From Psychromarinibacter sp048262455 (lineage in GTDB: Bacteria; Pseudomonadota; Alphaproteobacteria; Rhodobacterales; Rhodobacteraceae): a DNA stretch of 64,000 nt. The DNA is taken from contig JBLXFD010000009.1 in NCBI GenBank assembly GCA_048262455.1, positions 1 to 64,000 of the forward strand, given 5' to 3'. Shown here one piece after another: positions 41,720 to 51,901 of the stretch. The position numbers and the translations under genes were made by a program. A model generated the notes under the pieces. The model had not been told where the DNA came from and made no database searches. It saw only the letters and a list, made by a program, of their open reading frames with translations. Each line of letters starts with the position of its first letter. Positions within the stretch are counted from its first letter, which is position 1.

Positions 41720-42655
41720 TCAATCCCCCAGCGGCTCCAGCATATTACCCGCGCGGTGGTTCAGCGCAGTATACTTAATCCGCCGCAGCGTCTCCCGCGC
41801 CGCCGGTCCCAGGGTGTAGCCGGTGGCCGCCGACAGCAGGTCCAGCACCCCCATGAAGGCATAGCGCACCGAGGTCGGCGTCAGGGTGTCCGGCGATTCC
41901 AGCACCGCCACCCCCAATGGGTGGTCCACCGCGTCGGCCAGCGGGCTGGCCAGCGCCGTGACGGCGATGGTGGTGGCGCCGTAGCCGCCCGCCAGCCGCA
42001 CCGCCTCGATCAGTTCCGCGGTGCGGCCCGAGGCCGAGATCGCCAGCACCACGTCCCCCGGCCCCAGGGTCGCGGCGGTCATGCGCATGTAATAGGCCTC
42101 TGCGCAGCAGGCGACGTTGACCCCGTAGCGGAACAGCCGGAACTTGGCCTCCTCCGCCAGGATCGCGGCGCTGCCGCCAAGGCCGAAGGTCACCACCTGC
42201 CGCGCCTCGGCGACGGCGGTGGCGGCGGCCTGCACGGCGGCGGGAGAGATCTGCCGCTCGACCTCGCGCAGGGCGGCGTGGGCGTCCGACAGGATCGGCC
42301 CCCAGTAGGGCGGCGCGTCCGGGTCGGGCACCTCGGGAGCGCTGTCGGCGTTCAGGTAGCGCTCGCCCACCACCAGGCTCTGCGCCAGCTTCAGCTTGAA
42401 GTCGCGCACCCCCTGGCAGCCCAGCGCGCGGCAGAAACGGGTGACGCTGGGCTCGCTGACCCCGGCACGCTGCGCGAGGCTGGCGATGCTCTCGTCCACC
42501 GCGCGCCGCACGTCCCCCAGCACCGCTGCGCCCACCTTGCGCTCGGCCGGGCTGAAGCTGTTCAGCCGGTCCTTGATACGGCCAAGGATGTCCACCCGCT
42601 GGCCGGGTGCAAGATCGTCGGCCGGCGGGCCATCCGCCCGGGGCGAAGCCTCCAT
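41720..42655 (-). CDS. MurR/RpiR family transcriptional regulator
   Basis: 311 aa. N-terminal HTH (RIKDRLNSFSPAERKVGAAVLGD...ESIASLAQRAGVSEPSVTRFCRALG) and a C-terminal SIS sugar-phosphate-binding domain (FGLGGSAAILAEEAKFRLFRYG, ISASGRTAELIEAVRLA). The start at 42655 has GGGAG 6 bases upstream; an ATG eight codons earlier (42679) has only a weak site. It is divergent from the deacetylase operon, and a HexR-like palindrome lies in between. It likely represses or activates that operon in response to a phosphorylated or amino-sugar-like ligand. Confidence 0.9.
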   Translation of the reverse strand: MEASPRADGPPADDLAPGQRVDILGRIKDRLNSFSPAERKVGAAVLGDVRRAVDESIASLAQRAGVSEPSVTRFCRALGCQGVRDFKLKLAQSLVVGERYLNADSAPEVPDPDAPPYWGPILSDAHAALREVERQISPAAVQAAATAVAEARQVVTFGLGGSAAILAEEAKFRLFRYGVNVACCAEAYYMRMTAATLGPGDVVLAISASGRTAELIEAVRLAGGYGATTIAVTALASPLADAVDHPLGVAVLESPDTLTPTSVRYAFMGVLDLLSAATGYTLGPAARETLRRIKYTALNHRAGNMLEPLGD

Positions 42656-42753
42656 GCGCGTCTCCCGTTCATTCCACATCTTGCAATATCACATCCGCGG
42701 CATTTCGCGAAAGGCTAATGAACACTGGCCCTGCGCCAAGCCTCACGAATCCC

Positions 42754-42781
42754 TTGACAGGTATGTAACCAAATTACACAC
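42754..42781 (+). promoter_or_regulatory. -35 element overlapped by a HexR/RpiR-type operator
   Basis: TTGACA at 42754-42759 matches the -35 consensus. The palindrome TGTAACCAAATTACA (42764-42778; extended GTATGTAA...TTACACAC to 42781) follows. HexR, an RpiR-family protein, binds TGTARTWWWATTACA-like sites, and the facing regulator is RpiR-type. The site would lie between -35 and -10 of the promoter for the deacetylase operon, compatible with repression. The -10 is poorly defined (TACACA). Confidence 0.65.
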
Positions 42782-42922
42782 TTTGACCCAACGTCGCCGG
42801 ACCCCTGCTGGCGGTTCCGGCGGAGAACGCGCTGCCCTGCGCGCGGCGCCGGATCATGGGGGACTGACAGTCGTGACCAAGCCCGTAACCATTGCCCTGT
42901 TCAACCACCAAGGCGCCGCGCG

Positions 42923-44053
42923 ATGAGCGGCAACCTGGTGATCCGCGGCGGCCGGGTGATCGACCCGGCGCAAGGCATCGACCGCACCGCCGACGTGGTG
43001 ATCGCGGATGGCAAGGTGGCGGGGCTGGATGTCGAGGCGCCGAAGAACGCGCAGATCGTCGACGCCGCCGGCGCCATCGTCACCCCGGGGCTGATCGACC
43101 TGCACACCCATGTCTACTGGGGCGGCACCTCGATCGGGGTGGACCCGGATGATTACGCGGTGAAATCCGCCTGCACGCTGCTGGTGGACGCCGGCACCGC
43201 CGGGCCCGGCAACTACGCCGGCTTCGCCAAGCACGTGATCCAGCCGGCCTTTCCGCAGATCCTGTCCTTCCTGCACATCAGCTTCGCCGGCATCTACGCC
43301 TTCTCGTCCCGGATCATGGTGGGCGAAAGCCACGACCTGCGCCTGATGGCGGCGCGGGACGCGGTGGAGGTGGCGCAGAAGCATTCCGACACCATCGTCG
43401 GCATCAAGGTCCGCATCGGCCTGCGCGCCAGCGGCCCCTCGGGCATCGCGCCGCTCGACGTGGCGCTGGACGCGGCGGGCGAGCTGGGGCTGCCGGTGAT
43501 GTGCCACATCGACGAGCCGCCCCCCAGCTACGCGGACGTGGTCTCTCGCCTGCGCAAGGGCGATATCCTGACCCACTGCTTCCGCCCCTTCCCCAACGCG
43601 CCTGCCGATGGCGAGGGCAACGTGCGCCCGGCGATCCTCGAGGCGCGCGAGCGCGGGGTGATCTTCGACATCGCCCACGGCATGGGCTCGTTCTCGTGGA
43701 AATCGGCGCGGGCCATGCTGAAACAGGGGTTCCGGCCCGACGTGATCTCTTCGGACGTGCACGTGCTGTGCCTTGACGGGCCGGTGCACGACAACCTGCG
43801 GGTGATGACCAAGTTCCTCGCCCTCGGCTGGTCGCTGGAAGAGGTGATCGAGGCCTCCTGCGGCGCCCCCGCGCGGGTGCTGGGGCTGGAGGGGTACGGC
43901 CATCTGCGCGCCGGCGCCACCGGCGGCGTCAGCGTCTTCCGCGAGGTGGAGGGGCCGATCGACCTGGACGATGTGCGCGGCGAGGTGGTGCCCTTCGACC
44001 GCTGCCTCACCTCGGTGGGCATCGCCGTGAACGGCGTCTGGCGCGCCGCATGA
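42923..44053 (+). CDS. amidohydrolase/deacetylase family metallohydrolase
   Basis: 376 aa dihydroorotase-like TIM barrel. Metal-binding motif HTH at residues 61-63 (GLIDLHTHVYWGG), the carboxylated lysine region GIKVRIG, further ligands in VMCHIDEPP and ILTHCFRP, and the catalytic aspartate in SSDVH. Proteins of this family are usually encoded with SelA-like DgaE enzymes and act as deacetylases or related amidohydrolases. First gene of a seven-gene operon with an SDR and a peptide-type ABC importer. Confidence 0.87.
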   Translation: MSGNLVIRGGRVIDPAQGIDRTADVVIADGKVAGLDVEAPKNAQIVDAAGAIVTPGLIDLHTHVYWGGTSIGVDPDDYAVKSACTLLVDAGTAGPGNYAGFAKHVIQPAFPQILSFLHISFAGIYAFSSRIMVGESHDLRLMAARDAVEVAQKHSDTIVGIKVRIGLRASGPSGIAPLDVALDAAGELGLPVMCHIDEPPPSYADVVSRLRKGDILTHCFRPFPNAPADGEGNVRPAILEARERGVIFDIAHGMGSFSWKSARAMLKQGFRPDVISSDVHVLCLDGPVHDNLRVMTKFLALGWSLEEVIEASCGAPARVLGLEGYGHLRAGATGGVSVFREVEGPIDLDDVRGEVVPFDRCLTSVGIAVNGVWRAA

Positions 44054-44090
44054 CCGGGGCCCGCCGGCATCGCCGCGCGGCGGGGGCCGC

Positions 44091-44867
44091 ATGGGGCTGA
44101 CGCTGGACCTTTCCGGGCGCCGGGCGCTGGTGACGGGCGGCAGCCGCGGGCTGGGGCGCGAGATCGCGCTGGCGCTGGCAGAGGCGGGCGCCGACGTGGC
44201 GCTGACCGCCCGGCAGCCGGAGGCGCTGGAGGAGACGGCGCAGGAGATCCGCGCCAAGGGCCGGACCGCCTGGACCCGCACCGCCGACATGGGCGATCCC
44301 GCGGCGGCGCAGGTCGCCTGCGAGGCGCTGCTGGCAGAAGCCGGGGGCTTCGACATCCTGGTGAACAACGTCGGCGGCCGCCGCATCAGCGTGGCCACCG
44401 AGGATCTCAGCCTCGACGACTGGCGCGCGCTGATGGACCTGAACCTGACCGCCGCCTTCGTCTGCGCCCGCACCGTCGGCGCCGCGATGATCGCGGCCGG
44501 GCGCGGCGGGCGGATCATCAACCTTGCCTCGATCAACGGTCTTGTGGCCGGGCGCGGTATCGGCGGGCGGCACTACGAGACGGCGAAGGCCGGGGTGATC
44601 CAGTTCACCCGCACCCTCGCGGTGGACTGGGCGCGGCACGGCATCACCGCCAACGCGATCTGCCCCGGCATCTTCGCCACCGCGCCGAACCTGAAGTGGA
44701 AGCAGACCCACCCGGAGATCATCGACCGGATCGTCGCGGACATCCCCATGGGCACCATGGGCGAGCCGCGCGACCTGGGTCCGCTGGCCGTCTACCTGGC
44801 CTCGGACGCCGCGCGATTCATGACCGGCGCGAGCCTTGTCATCGACGGCGGGCAGACCTGCCACTGA
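44091..44867 (+). CDS. SDR family oxidoreductase
   Basis: 258 aa classical short-chain dehydrogenase. Cofactor motif TGGSRGLG at residues 15-22, NNVGG at 92-96, catalytic S147, Y162 and K166 (HYETAKAG), and the C-terminal GASLVIDGGQT typical of the 3-oxoacyl reductase-like subgroup. It would oxidise or reduce an alcohol/ketone in the pathway of the neighbouring deacetylase. 37 bp after that gene. Confidence 0.92.
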   Translation: MGLTLDLSGRRALVTGGSRGLGREIALALAEAGADVALTARQPEALEETAQEIRAKGRTAWTRTADMGDPAAAQVACEALLAEAGGFDILVNNVGGRRISVATEDLSLDDWRALMDLNLTAAFVCARTVGAAMIAAGRGGRIINLASINGLVAGRGIGGRHYETAKAGVIQFTRTLAVDWARHGITANAICPGIFATAPNLKWKQTHPEIIDRIVADIPMGTMGEPRDLGPLAVYLASDAARFMTGASLVIDGGQTCH

Positions 44868-44920
44868 CCCGCCGGATACCAAGAAAAGACGGCAGACGAA
44901 CCAGCAAAGGGAGTTAACAG

Positions 44921-46444
44921 ATGAGACTGAGAAAGCTACTGGGGGGCATTGCCCTCGCGGCGCTGATGGCCGCGCCCGTCTCGGCGCAGACGCTGCGCTA
45001 CGCCACCATCGGCGAGCCGCCGAGCCTCGACGTGCAGATGGGCACCGCGACGCTGGCCTCGACCATCTCGCAGCACATGTTCGAGACGCTCTACGCCTTC
45101 GACGCCGCCTATGCGCCGCAGCCTTTCCTGGTGACGGGAGAGACGATTTCCGAGGACGGCAAGACCATCGTCCTGACCCTGCGCGAGGGCGTGAACTTCC
45201 ATAACGGCGACGTCATGGATGCCGAGGACGTGGCCGCCTCGCTGAACCGCTGGGCGGAGCATGGCTCTCGCGGGCAGCTGCTGGGGCTGGAGAACGCCGA
45301 AGCCACCGGCGACATGGAAGTGACGCTGAACCTCGCGGCGACCAACGGCGCGTGGAAGAGCATGCTGGCCTTCATCAACGGCGGCCCGGCGATCTACCCC
45401 GCCGAGATCGTCAGCGCCGCGGGCGGCGATCCCATCGCGGCCGAGAACTACGTCGGCACCGGCCCCTACAAGTTCGGCGAGCTTCGCCCGAACCGCCATG
45501 TCGAGCTGGTGAAATTCGACGACTACTCGGCCCATCCCGACGCGGCCGACGGCGCCGCCGGGGCGCGTACCGCCAACTTCGAGGCGATCCGCTTCGTCCC
45601 GGTGCCGGACGTGGGCACCCGGGTCTCGGGCGTGCAGGCGGGTGACTACGACTACGCCGAGTACATCTCCGGCGACCTCTACAGCATGGTGCGCGACGAC
45701 GCCGCGATCCAGGTCAAGATCAGCGACGCCCCGATCTTCGGGCTGCTGTTCATGAACTCGGACGCCGGCCCGCTGGCGACCAACACCAAGCTGCGCCAGG
45801 CGATCATGGCCGCGCTGAACATGGAGCAGGCGCTGCAGGTCTCTGTCGGCGAGCCTGAACTGTTCGACGCCTCGGGGTCGTTCTTCGCCGAGGGCAACAT
45901 CTGGAACACCACCGCCGGCACCGAGAACTACAACCAGGGCGACCCGGAGAAGGCCAAGACGCTGGCCGCCGAGGCCGGTTACGACGGCACGCCGATCAAG
46001 CTGCTGGTCTCGACCAACTACAAGGCGCACTTCGATGATGCCTCTGTCTTCACGCGCCAGCTGGCCGATGCCGGCATCAACGTGCAGATGGTCGTGGTCG
46101 ACTGGGCGACGCTGCTGCAGCTGCGCGGCCAGGCGGGCGAGTGGGACATGTTCATGACCCACCACGGCACCGTGCCGGACCCGGTTCTGCTGACCATGAT
46201 GAACGACAGCTATCCCGGCTGGTGGAAGACCGACGAGAAGCACGCGCTGCTTGCCGAGTTCACCGGCACCTCGGACCTCGCCGCGCGGCAGGCCACCTGG
46301 GCGAAGCTCCAGACCCTGGTCTACGAGCAGCTTCCGGCCGTGAAGGTGGGCAACCTCTATTCCTACGACATCGCCGCCCCCGGGCTGGAAACGTCGTGGG
46401 AGCAGGCCCCGGCCTTCCCCTACTTCTGGAACGCGACGAAGTAA
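44921..46444 (+). CDS. peptide/opine-type ABC transporter substrate-binding protein
   Basis: 507 aa. Signal peptide ending ...APVSAQ, then LRYATIGEPPSLDVQ, the SBP_bac_5 (DppA/OppA class) signature, with LREGVNFHNGDVMDAEDVAASL, and GTGPYKF. It binds a peptide, opine, or similar amino compound in the periplasm. AAAGGGAG precedes the ATG. Six bp separate it from the first permease gene. Confidence 0.93.
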   Translation: MRLRKLLGGIALAALMAAPVSAQTLRYATIGEPPSLDVQMGTATLASTISQHMFETLYAFDAAYAPQPFLVTGETISEDGKTIVLTLREGVNFHNGDVMDAEDVAASLNRWAEHGSRGQLLGLENAEATGDMEVTLNLAATNGAWKSMLAFINGGPAIYPAEIVSAAGGDPIAAENYVGTGPYKFGELRPNRHVELVKFDDYSAHPDAADGAAGARTANFEAIRFVPVPDVGTRVSGVQAGDYDYAEYISGDLYSMVRDDAAIQVKISDAPIFGLLFMNSDAGPLATNTKLRQAIMAALNMEQALQVSVGEPELFDASGSFFAEGNIWNTTAGTENYNQGDPEKAKTLAAEAGYDGTPIKLLVSTNYKAHFDDASVFTRQLADAGINVQMVVVDWATLLQLRGQAGEWDMFMTHHGTVPDPVLLTMMNDSYPGWWKTDEKHALLAEFTGTSDLAARQATWAKLQTLVYEQLPAVKVGNLYSYDIAAPGLETSWEQAPAFPYFWNATK

Positions 46445-46450
46445 TCCGGA

Positions 46451-47398
46451 ATGGGGCGATACGTCCTTAAACGCGGCGGCGCGGCGATCCTTACCCTGAT
46501 CGCCGCGTCGATCGTCATCTTCGCTTTCATCCACCTCATTCCGGGCGACCCGGTCTACGTGATGCTGGGCGACGGCGCGACCCCCGAACAGGTGGCGGCG
46601 CTGCGCAACCGGATGGGGCTGGATGAGCCGCTGGTGGTGCAATACCTGATCTGGGCCGGCAACGCGCTGCAGGGCGACCTGGGCCGGTCGATCTTCTTCG
46701 AGACGCCTGTGACCCAGGTGATCGCCGAGGGGGCAGAGACGTCGATCCTGCTGGCCACCATCACCATGTTCTGGATCATCCTGTTCGGCGTGCCGATCGG
46801 CATCCTCGCCGCGATCCGGCAGGGCAGCTGGGTGGACCAGGGCCTGTCGGGGCTGGCGATGCTGGCCGCCTCGGTGCCGACCTTCTGGGTTGGTCTCTAC
46901 CTGATATTGATCTTCGCCGCCGGGCTGGGCTGGTTCCCCTCCTCCGGCTACCCCTCGATCTTCGAGGAGGGCGGGCTGGCGAACCTGCGCTACCTGGTGC
47001 TGCCCAGCCTCGCGCTTGCCGCGCCCAACGCGGCGCTGATCCTGCGGCTGACCCGGGCCTCGATGCTGGACGTGGCGCGCGAGGACTACGTGCGCACCGC
47101 TCGCGCCAAGGGGATCCGCCCCTACCGCGTGGTGCTGCGCCACATCCTGCGCAACGCGTTGCTGGCGGTGGTCTCGGCCTTCGGCTTCACCTTCGCCGCG
47201 CTGATCTCCGAGGCGGTGGTGACGGAAACCGTCTTTGCCCTGCCCGGCATCGGCCGCACCGTCGTGCAGTCGATCCTGCGGCGCGACTACCCGGTGATCC
47301 AGGGGGTGATCCTGATCACCGTCTGCCTCTACCTCGTCATCAACCTGCTGGTGGACCTGTCCTACCGGCTGCTGGACCCGCGGGTGGAACTGGAATGA
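46451..47398 (+). CDS. ABC transporter permease (DppB-like)
   Basis: 315 aa with six predicted membrane helices. The N-terminal GRYVLKRGGAAILTLIAASIVIFAFIHLIPGDP is characteristic of DppB/OppB, and the EAA loop RLTRASMLDVAREDYVRTARAKGI contacts the ATPases. The last bases overlap the next permease gene start (ATGA). Confidence 0.94.
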   Translation: MGRYVLKRGGAAILTLIAASIVIFAFIHLIPGDPVYVMLGDGATPEQVAALRNRMGLDEPLVVQYLIWAGNALQGDLGRSIFFETPVTQVIAEGAETSILLATITMFWIILFGVPIGILAAIRQGSWVDQGLSGLAMLAASVPTFWVGLYLILIFAAGLGWFPSSGYPSIFEEGGLANLRYLVLPSLALAAPNAALILRLTRASMLDVAREDYVRTARAKGIRPYRVVLRHILRNALLAVVSAFGFTFAALISEAVVTETVFALPGIGRTVVQSILRRDYPVIQGVILITVCLYLVINLLVDLSYRLLDPRVELE

Positions 47399-48246
47399 GA
47401 CAGCTGCTGATGACCTGGGCCCGCCCCGTCGCCGCGCGGCCCATGACCGCGCTGGGCGTTGCCTTCCTGCTGCTGATCGTGCTGTTCGCCGCCGCCTCGC
47501 CGCTGATCGCGCCCTTCCCGCCCGACCGGATCGACCCGGTGAACCGGCTGCTGCCCCCCGGCGGCGCGCACCTGCTGGGCACCGACCACTTCGGCCGCGA
47601 CACCTTTTCCCGCATCGTCTACGGCGCAAGGCTGGCGCTGTTGATCGGGGTGGGCGTCGTGGGCTTCGCACTGGCCTCGGGGGTGCCGATCGGGGTGCTG
47701 TCGGCACTTTATCCCCGGCTGGGGCGGCTGCTGATGCGGATGGTGGACGTGCTGATGTCCTTTCCCTCGCTGCTGCTGGCGCTGGGGCTGATCGTGATCC
47801 TCGGGCAGGGCGTGTTCAACGCGATCCTCGCCATCGGGCTGATCTACCTGACCACCACCGCGCGCATCGTCTACGGCGTGGCCCTGCGGCTGAAGGCCGA
47901 GCCCTACGTCGAAGCCGCCCGCAGCGGCGGCGCCGGCACCTGGTGGATCGTAACCCGGCACATCCTGCCCAACATGATCTCGCCGCTGCTGGTGCAGGCC
48001 TCCTTCGTCTTCGCCTTCGCGCAGCTTGGCGCGGCCTCGCTGGACTTCCTCGGCCTCGGCGCGCCGCCCGAGATTCCCTCGTGGGGCAACATGCTGGCGG
48101 AATCGCGGATCTACATCACCCGCGCCTCCTGGCTGCTGCTCTGGCCCGGGCTGATGATCGTGCTCACCGCCTTCTCGCTGAACCTCGTGGGGGATGCGCT
48201 GCGCGACCGGATGGACCCACGCTTCCGCGAGATGGTTCGGAGGTAG
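47395..48246 (+). CDS. ABC transporter permease (DppC-like)
   Basis: 283 aa with about six helices; contains LLGTDHFGRDTFSRIVYGARLAL and the EAA-like LKAEPYVEAARSGGAGTWWI, both diagnostic for DppC/OppC. Forms the channel with the preceding permease. Four bp separate its stop from the first ATPase start. Confidence 0.94.
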   Translation: MRQLLMTWARPVAARPMTALGVAFLLLIVLFAAASPLIAPFPPDRIDPVNRLLPPGGAHLLGTDHFGRDTFSRIVYGARLALLIGVGVVGFALASGVPIGVLSALYPRLGRLLMRMVDVLMSFPSLLLALGLIVILGQGVFNAILAIGLIYLTTTARIVYGVALRLKAEPYVEAARSGGAGTWWIVTRHILPNMISPLLVQASFVFAFAQLGAASLDFLGLGAPPEIPSWGNMLAESRIYITRASWLLLWPGLMIVLTAFSLNLVGDALRDRMDPRFREMVRR

Positions 48247-48250
48247 GCGG

Positions 48251-49203
48251 ATGCTGAGCGTGGAAAACCTGGTGGTGTCCATCGACCGCGGCCCGCAGAT
48301 CGTGCGCGACGTGTCCTTCGCCATCGCGCCCGGAGAGATCCTCGGGCTGGTGGGCGAGTCGGGGTCGGGCAAGAGCCTGACCTCGCTGGCGCTGATGGGC
48401 CTTCTGTCGCCCGGCATCGCGGTCACCGGCGGCCGCGTCACGCTGGACGGCGCCGACATCACCCGGCTGGCGCCGCACCAGCGGGTGCGCCAGCGCTGCG
48501 GCCGGGTGGCGATGATCTTCCAGGAGCCGATGACCTCGCTGAACCCGGTGCTGCGGATCGGCGACCAGATCGAAGAGGCGGTGCGCGTCCACGATCCGGA
48601 CACCGCCCCCGGCCCCCGCGCCCGCGAGCTGCTGGACATGGTCCGCATCCCCGACGCGGCGCACCAGCTGTCGGCCTACCCGCACCAGCTGTCGGGCGGC
48701 ATGCGCCAGCGGGTGATGATCGCCATCGCGCTGGCCTGCCGGCCGCAGGTGCTGATCGCGGACGAGCCGACGACCGCGCTGGACGTCACCGTGCAGCTGC
48801 AGGTTCTGGGGCTGATCCGGGACCTTTGCGACCGGCTGGACATGGGGGTGCTGTTCATCACCCATGACCTGGGCGTGGTGGCGCAGCTGGCAGACCGCGT
48901 TGCGGTGATGTACGCCGGCCGGCTGGTGGAGACGGGGGCGGTCACACCGCTATTCCGCGCGCCGCTGCATCCCTATACCGCCGGGCTGATGGCCTGCCTG
49001 CCCGACCCCGCCGCCGGGCGCGGCAGCCTTGCCACCATCCCCGGATCGGCCCCGCGCCCCGGCGCCATCCCCGACGGCTGTCCCTTCGCCCCGCGCTGCC
49101 CGCGCGCCGCCGATCCCTGCCGCAGCGGCCCGGTGCCGCTGGTCCGGCGCGCGGACGGAGAGGCAGCGCTGTGCCACTTCCCGCTTGCCGAGGAGGTGCC
49201 GGC

Positions 49204-49207
<4 letters not shown>
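48251..49207 (+). CDS. ABC transporter ATP-binding protein (DppD-like)
   Basis: 318 aa. Walker A GESGSGKS, Q-loop IFQEPMTSLNP, signature LSGGMRQR, Walker B VLIADEPTTALDV. The C-terminal oligopeptide extension with CPFAPRCPRAADPC is the Cys-rich motif of DppD/OppD, which can hold a 4Fe-4S cluster in homologues. Start at 48251 after GGAGG; its stop overlaps the next ATG. Confidence 0.94.
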
Positions 49208-50193
<986 letters not shown>

Positions 50194-50203
50194 GACAGCA
50201 AAA

Positions 50204-50229
50204 GGGCGGCACCGGGAAATGCGCCGCCC
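50204..50229 (-). terminator. intrinsic terminator of the lipoprotein gene
   Basis: Stem GGGCGGC/GCCGCCC with a 12-base loop. Read on the minus strand it is followed by TTTT, so it ends the lipoprotein transcript; on the plus strand it may also slow readthrough from the ABC operon. Confidence 0.7.
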
Positions 50230-50254
50230 TGAAATCAATGGTTCTCAGCCGATG

Positions 50255-50560
50255 CTACCGCGTGGCGGGGATCAGCGTGCAGACCCGCTGCCCGTTGATC
50301 ACGTCGACCCGCCCGACGATATCGCCCGACTGGCTGACGCAGACCTCCTGCCCCGCCTTGAACCCCGCCTCGGGGGCCGTCAGCTTCCGCACGCCCGCCA
50401 CGGTGCCGCGCACCGCCAGCTTGCCCGCGCCGATCGCCCCGCGCACGATCAGCTTCGTCGTGCCCAGCGCGGCGTCACCGGTGTTCTCGACCACCTGCCG
50501 GGTGGTGCAACCCGCCAAAACGACTGCAGAAACGACGAGCACGGCAAGAATGTTCTTCAT
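50255..50560 (-). CDS. small lipoprotein of unknown function
   Basis: 101 aa. MKNILAVLVVSAVVLAGC is a signal sequence with lipobox LAGC. The mature part (NTGDAALGTTKLIVRGAIGAGKLAVRG) is followed by a short SH3-like strand region (GQEVCVSQSGDIVGRVDVINGQRVC). Start at 50560 with GGAGGG 5 bases ahead. No family recognised with confidence. An envelope-attached structural or binding protein is likely. Confidence 0.75.
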   Translation of the reverse strand: MKNILAVLVVSAVVLAGCTTRQVVENTGDAALGTTKLIVRGAIGAGKLAVRGTVAGVRKLTAPEAGFKAGQEVCVSQSGDIVGRVDVINGQRVCTLIPATR

Positions 50561-50712
50561 TGTTCCCTCCATAGGACCGGAGGCAGAGATAGCGGCCCTG
50601 CAGGCATTGCAAGGCGGACGTAACGTCGAAACGCTTGTCCTGCAGGGTTGAAACCGAACGTGACCTTGTGCCCCGGCTTATGAAGGAAAACCCCGGGCGC
50701 AGGCCGGCTAGG

Positions 50713-51111
50713 TCACGGCCGGGCAAGACGCCAGACGCCGTCCAGCCCGTCGCCCTTGATGTCGCCGGGCTTGGCATCGCCGGAATAGAGGTAAAGCGGC
50801 ATCCCCCGGAACGTCGCCTGCATCGACCCGTCCGCCCGCTCGATCAAGGCGTAGTTCTCGCCCACCGGGGTATCCGCATCCAGCGCGGCGGGGATCCACG
50901 TGGTCGCGCATTCGTCGTTGCAGTTCGACACGCCCGGCTCGTCCTCGTCGTAGGTGTAAAGCGCCATGTGGTTGCGGTACATGACGTAGACCTCGCCCTT
51001 GAACTCGCGGCTGTGGACATGCTCGTTGCCGTGGCTGTCGGCACCGGCGGTGGGCGCCAGCATCACGGTGCAAAGGCCGCTGAGGGCGATGGCTTTGAAA
51101 GAGGGTGTCAT
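50713..51111 (-). CDS. secreted COG4315-like repeat protein
   Basis: 132 aa. Signal peptide ending near TAGADS, then two short repeats: LYTYDEDEPGVSNCNDECATTWIPA and LYLYSGDAKPGDIKGDGLDGVW. They match the secreted Y-x4-D repeat family (COG4315/Lipoprotein_15), whose biochemical role is unknown. The signal lacks a lipobox cysteine at the expected place, so it is probably soluble in the periplasm. Confidence 0.8.
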   Translation of the reverse strand: MTPSFKAIALSGLCTVMLAPTAGADSHGNEHVHSREFKGEVYVMYRNHMALYTYDEDEPGVSNCNDECATTWIPAALDADTPVGENYALIERADGSMQATFRGMPLYLYSGDAKPGDIKGDGLDGVWRLARP

Positions 51112-51279
51112 ACCGCATGGCTCCAGTTCAGGTTGCTCTGCCGCGAGCTAACACGTTTCGGGAGTAATTCAGGGGAACGTTTGCGCGCCTTCGCGTCACG
51201 TTCGGGTGAAATCAGGCGTCGCCGGCACTGGCACGGGATGGCCGAGAGGGATGAAAACGCCCGGATTTCAGAGGAAGTC

Positions 51280-51356
51280 TGGTAGCGGAGGAGGGACTTG
51301 AACCCCCGACACGCGGATTATGATTCCGCTGCTCTAACCAACTGAGCTACTCCGCC
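51280..51356 (-). tRNA. tRNA-Met (CAT)
   Basis: 77 bases including an encoded CCA. The acceptor arms GGCGGAG and CTCCGCT pair (one G-U), the D-arm has AGCTCAGTTGGTTAGAGC, the anticodon loop is ATCATAA with CAT, and the T-arm has GGTTCAAGTCC. A G1-U72 pair, not the unpaired C1-A72 of initiators, marks the elongator. Confidence 0.93.
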
Positions 51357-51426
51357 GGACCGGGCGCGGTGGTATGCGAGGGGGGGCGGCGCGTCAAGAC
51401 GGAAAACGTGCCGCGCGTGGGCGGGC

Positions 51427-51738
51427 TCAGATCTGCACCAGCACCCGTCCGTCTTCCTCCTTTGTCGGGTAGGTGGCCAGCCGCTCGCAGGCCGGGGCGC
51501 GCAGGGCCTCGCCGTTGCGGTAGTCGAAGACGCCGTTGTGCTTGGGGCACTCGATCTCGTGGCCCATCACCAGCCCGTCCGACAGGTGCACTTTCTCGTG
51601 GGTGCAGAGGCCGTCGGTGCAGAAGACCGTGCCGTCGGGGGCGCGGTAGATGCAGAAGGTCCGCTCGCCATGGTCGAAACGGAGCAGGTCCTCCTCCTCC
51701 ACGTCCTCTGCCGCGCAGGCGTCGATCCAGTCTGCCAT
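51427..51738 (-). CDS. MocE-like Rieske 2Fe-2S ferredoxin
   Basis: 103 aa. Rieske ligand pairs are CTHEKVHL (Cys-x-His) and CPKHNGVFD (Cys-x-x-His), with the FDYRNGEALRAPACERLATYP tail of MocE/nitrite-reductase-small-subunit-like ferredoxins. Delivers electrons to an oxygenase in the cytoplasm. The start at 51738 has GGAGGAGGAG upstream. No oxygenase or reductase gene is near, so the partner is elsewhere. Confidence 0.88.
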   Translation of the reverse strand: MADWIDACAAEDVEEEDLLRFDHGERTFCIYRAPDGTVFCTDGLCTHEKVHLSDGLVMGHEIECPKHNGVFDYRNGEALRAPACERLATYPTKEEDGRVLVQI

Positions 51739-51901
51739 CGGTGCTCCTCCTCCTTGCCTGCCGCCGTTCTTGCCCCACCCGGAGGGCGCTGTCAGCACCC
51801 CGTTGCCTCAGATCGCATCACCGGCGTCGACAATACCGGCGCGACAGGGAACATACCTGCCGCAGCGGCATTCTACTGGTACCCTTACCGGAGTTCTTGT
51901 G

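Noticed and set aside
41463..41723. 86-aa frame in the REP-like region
   Set aside because: Composed of repeat-derived sequence, no ribosome site and no protein-like features.
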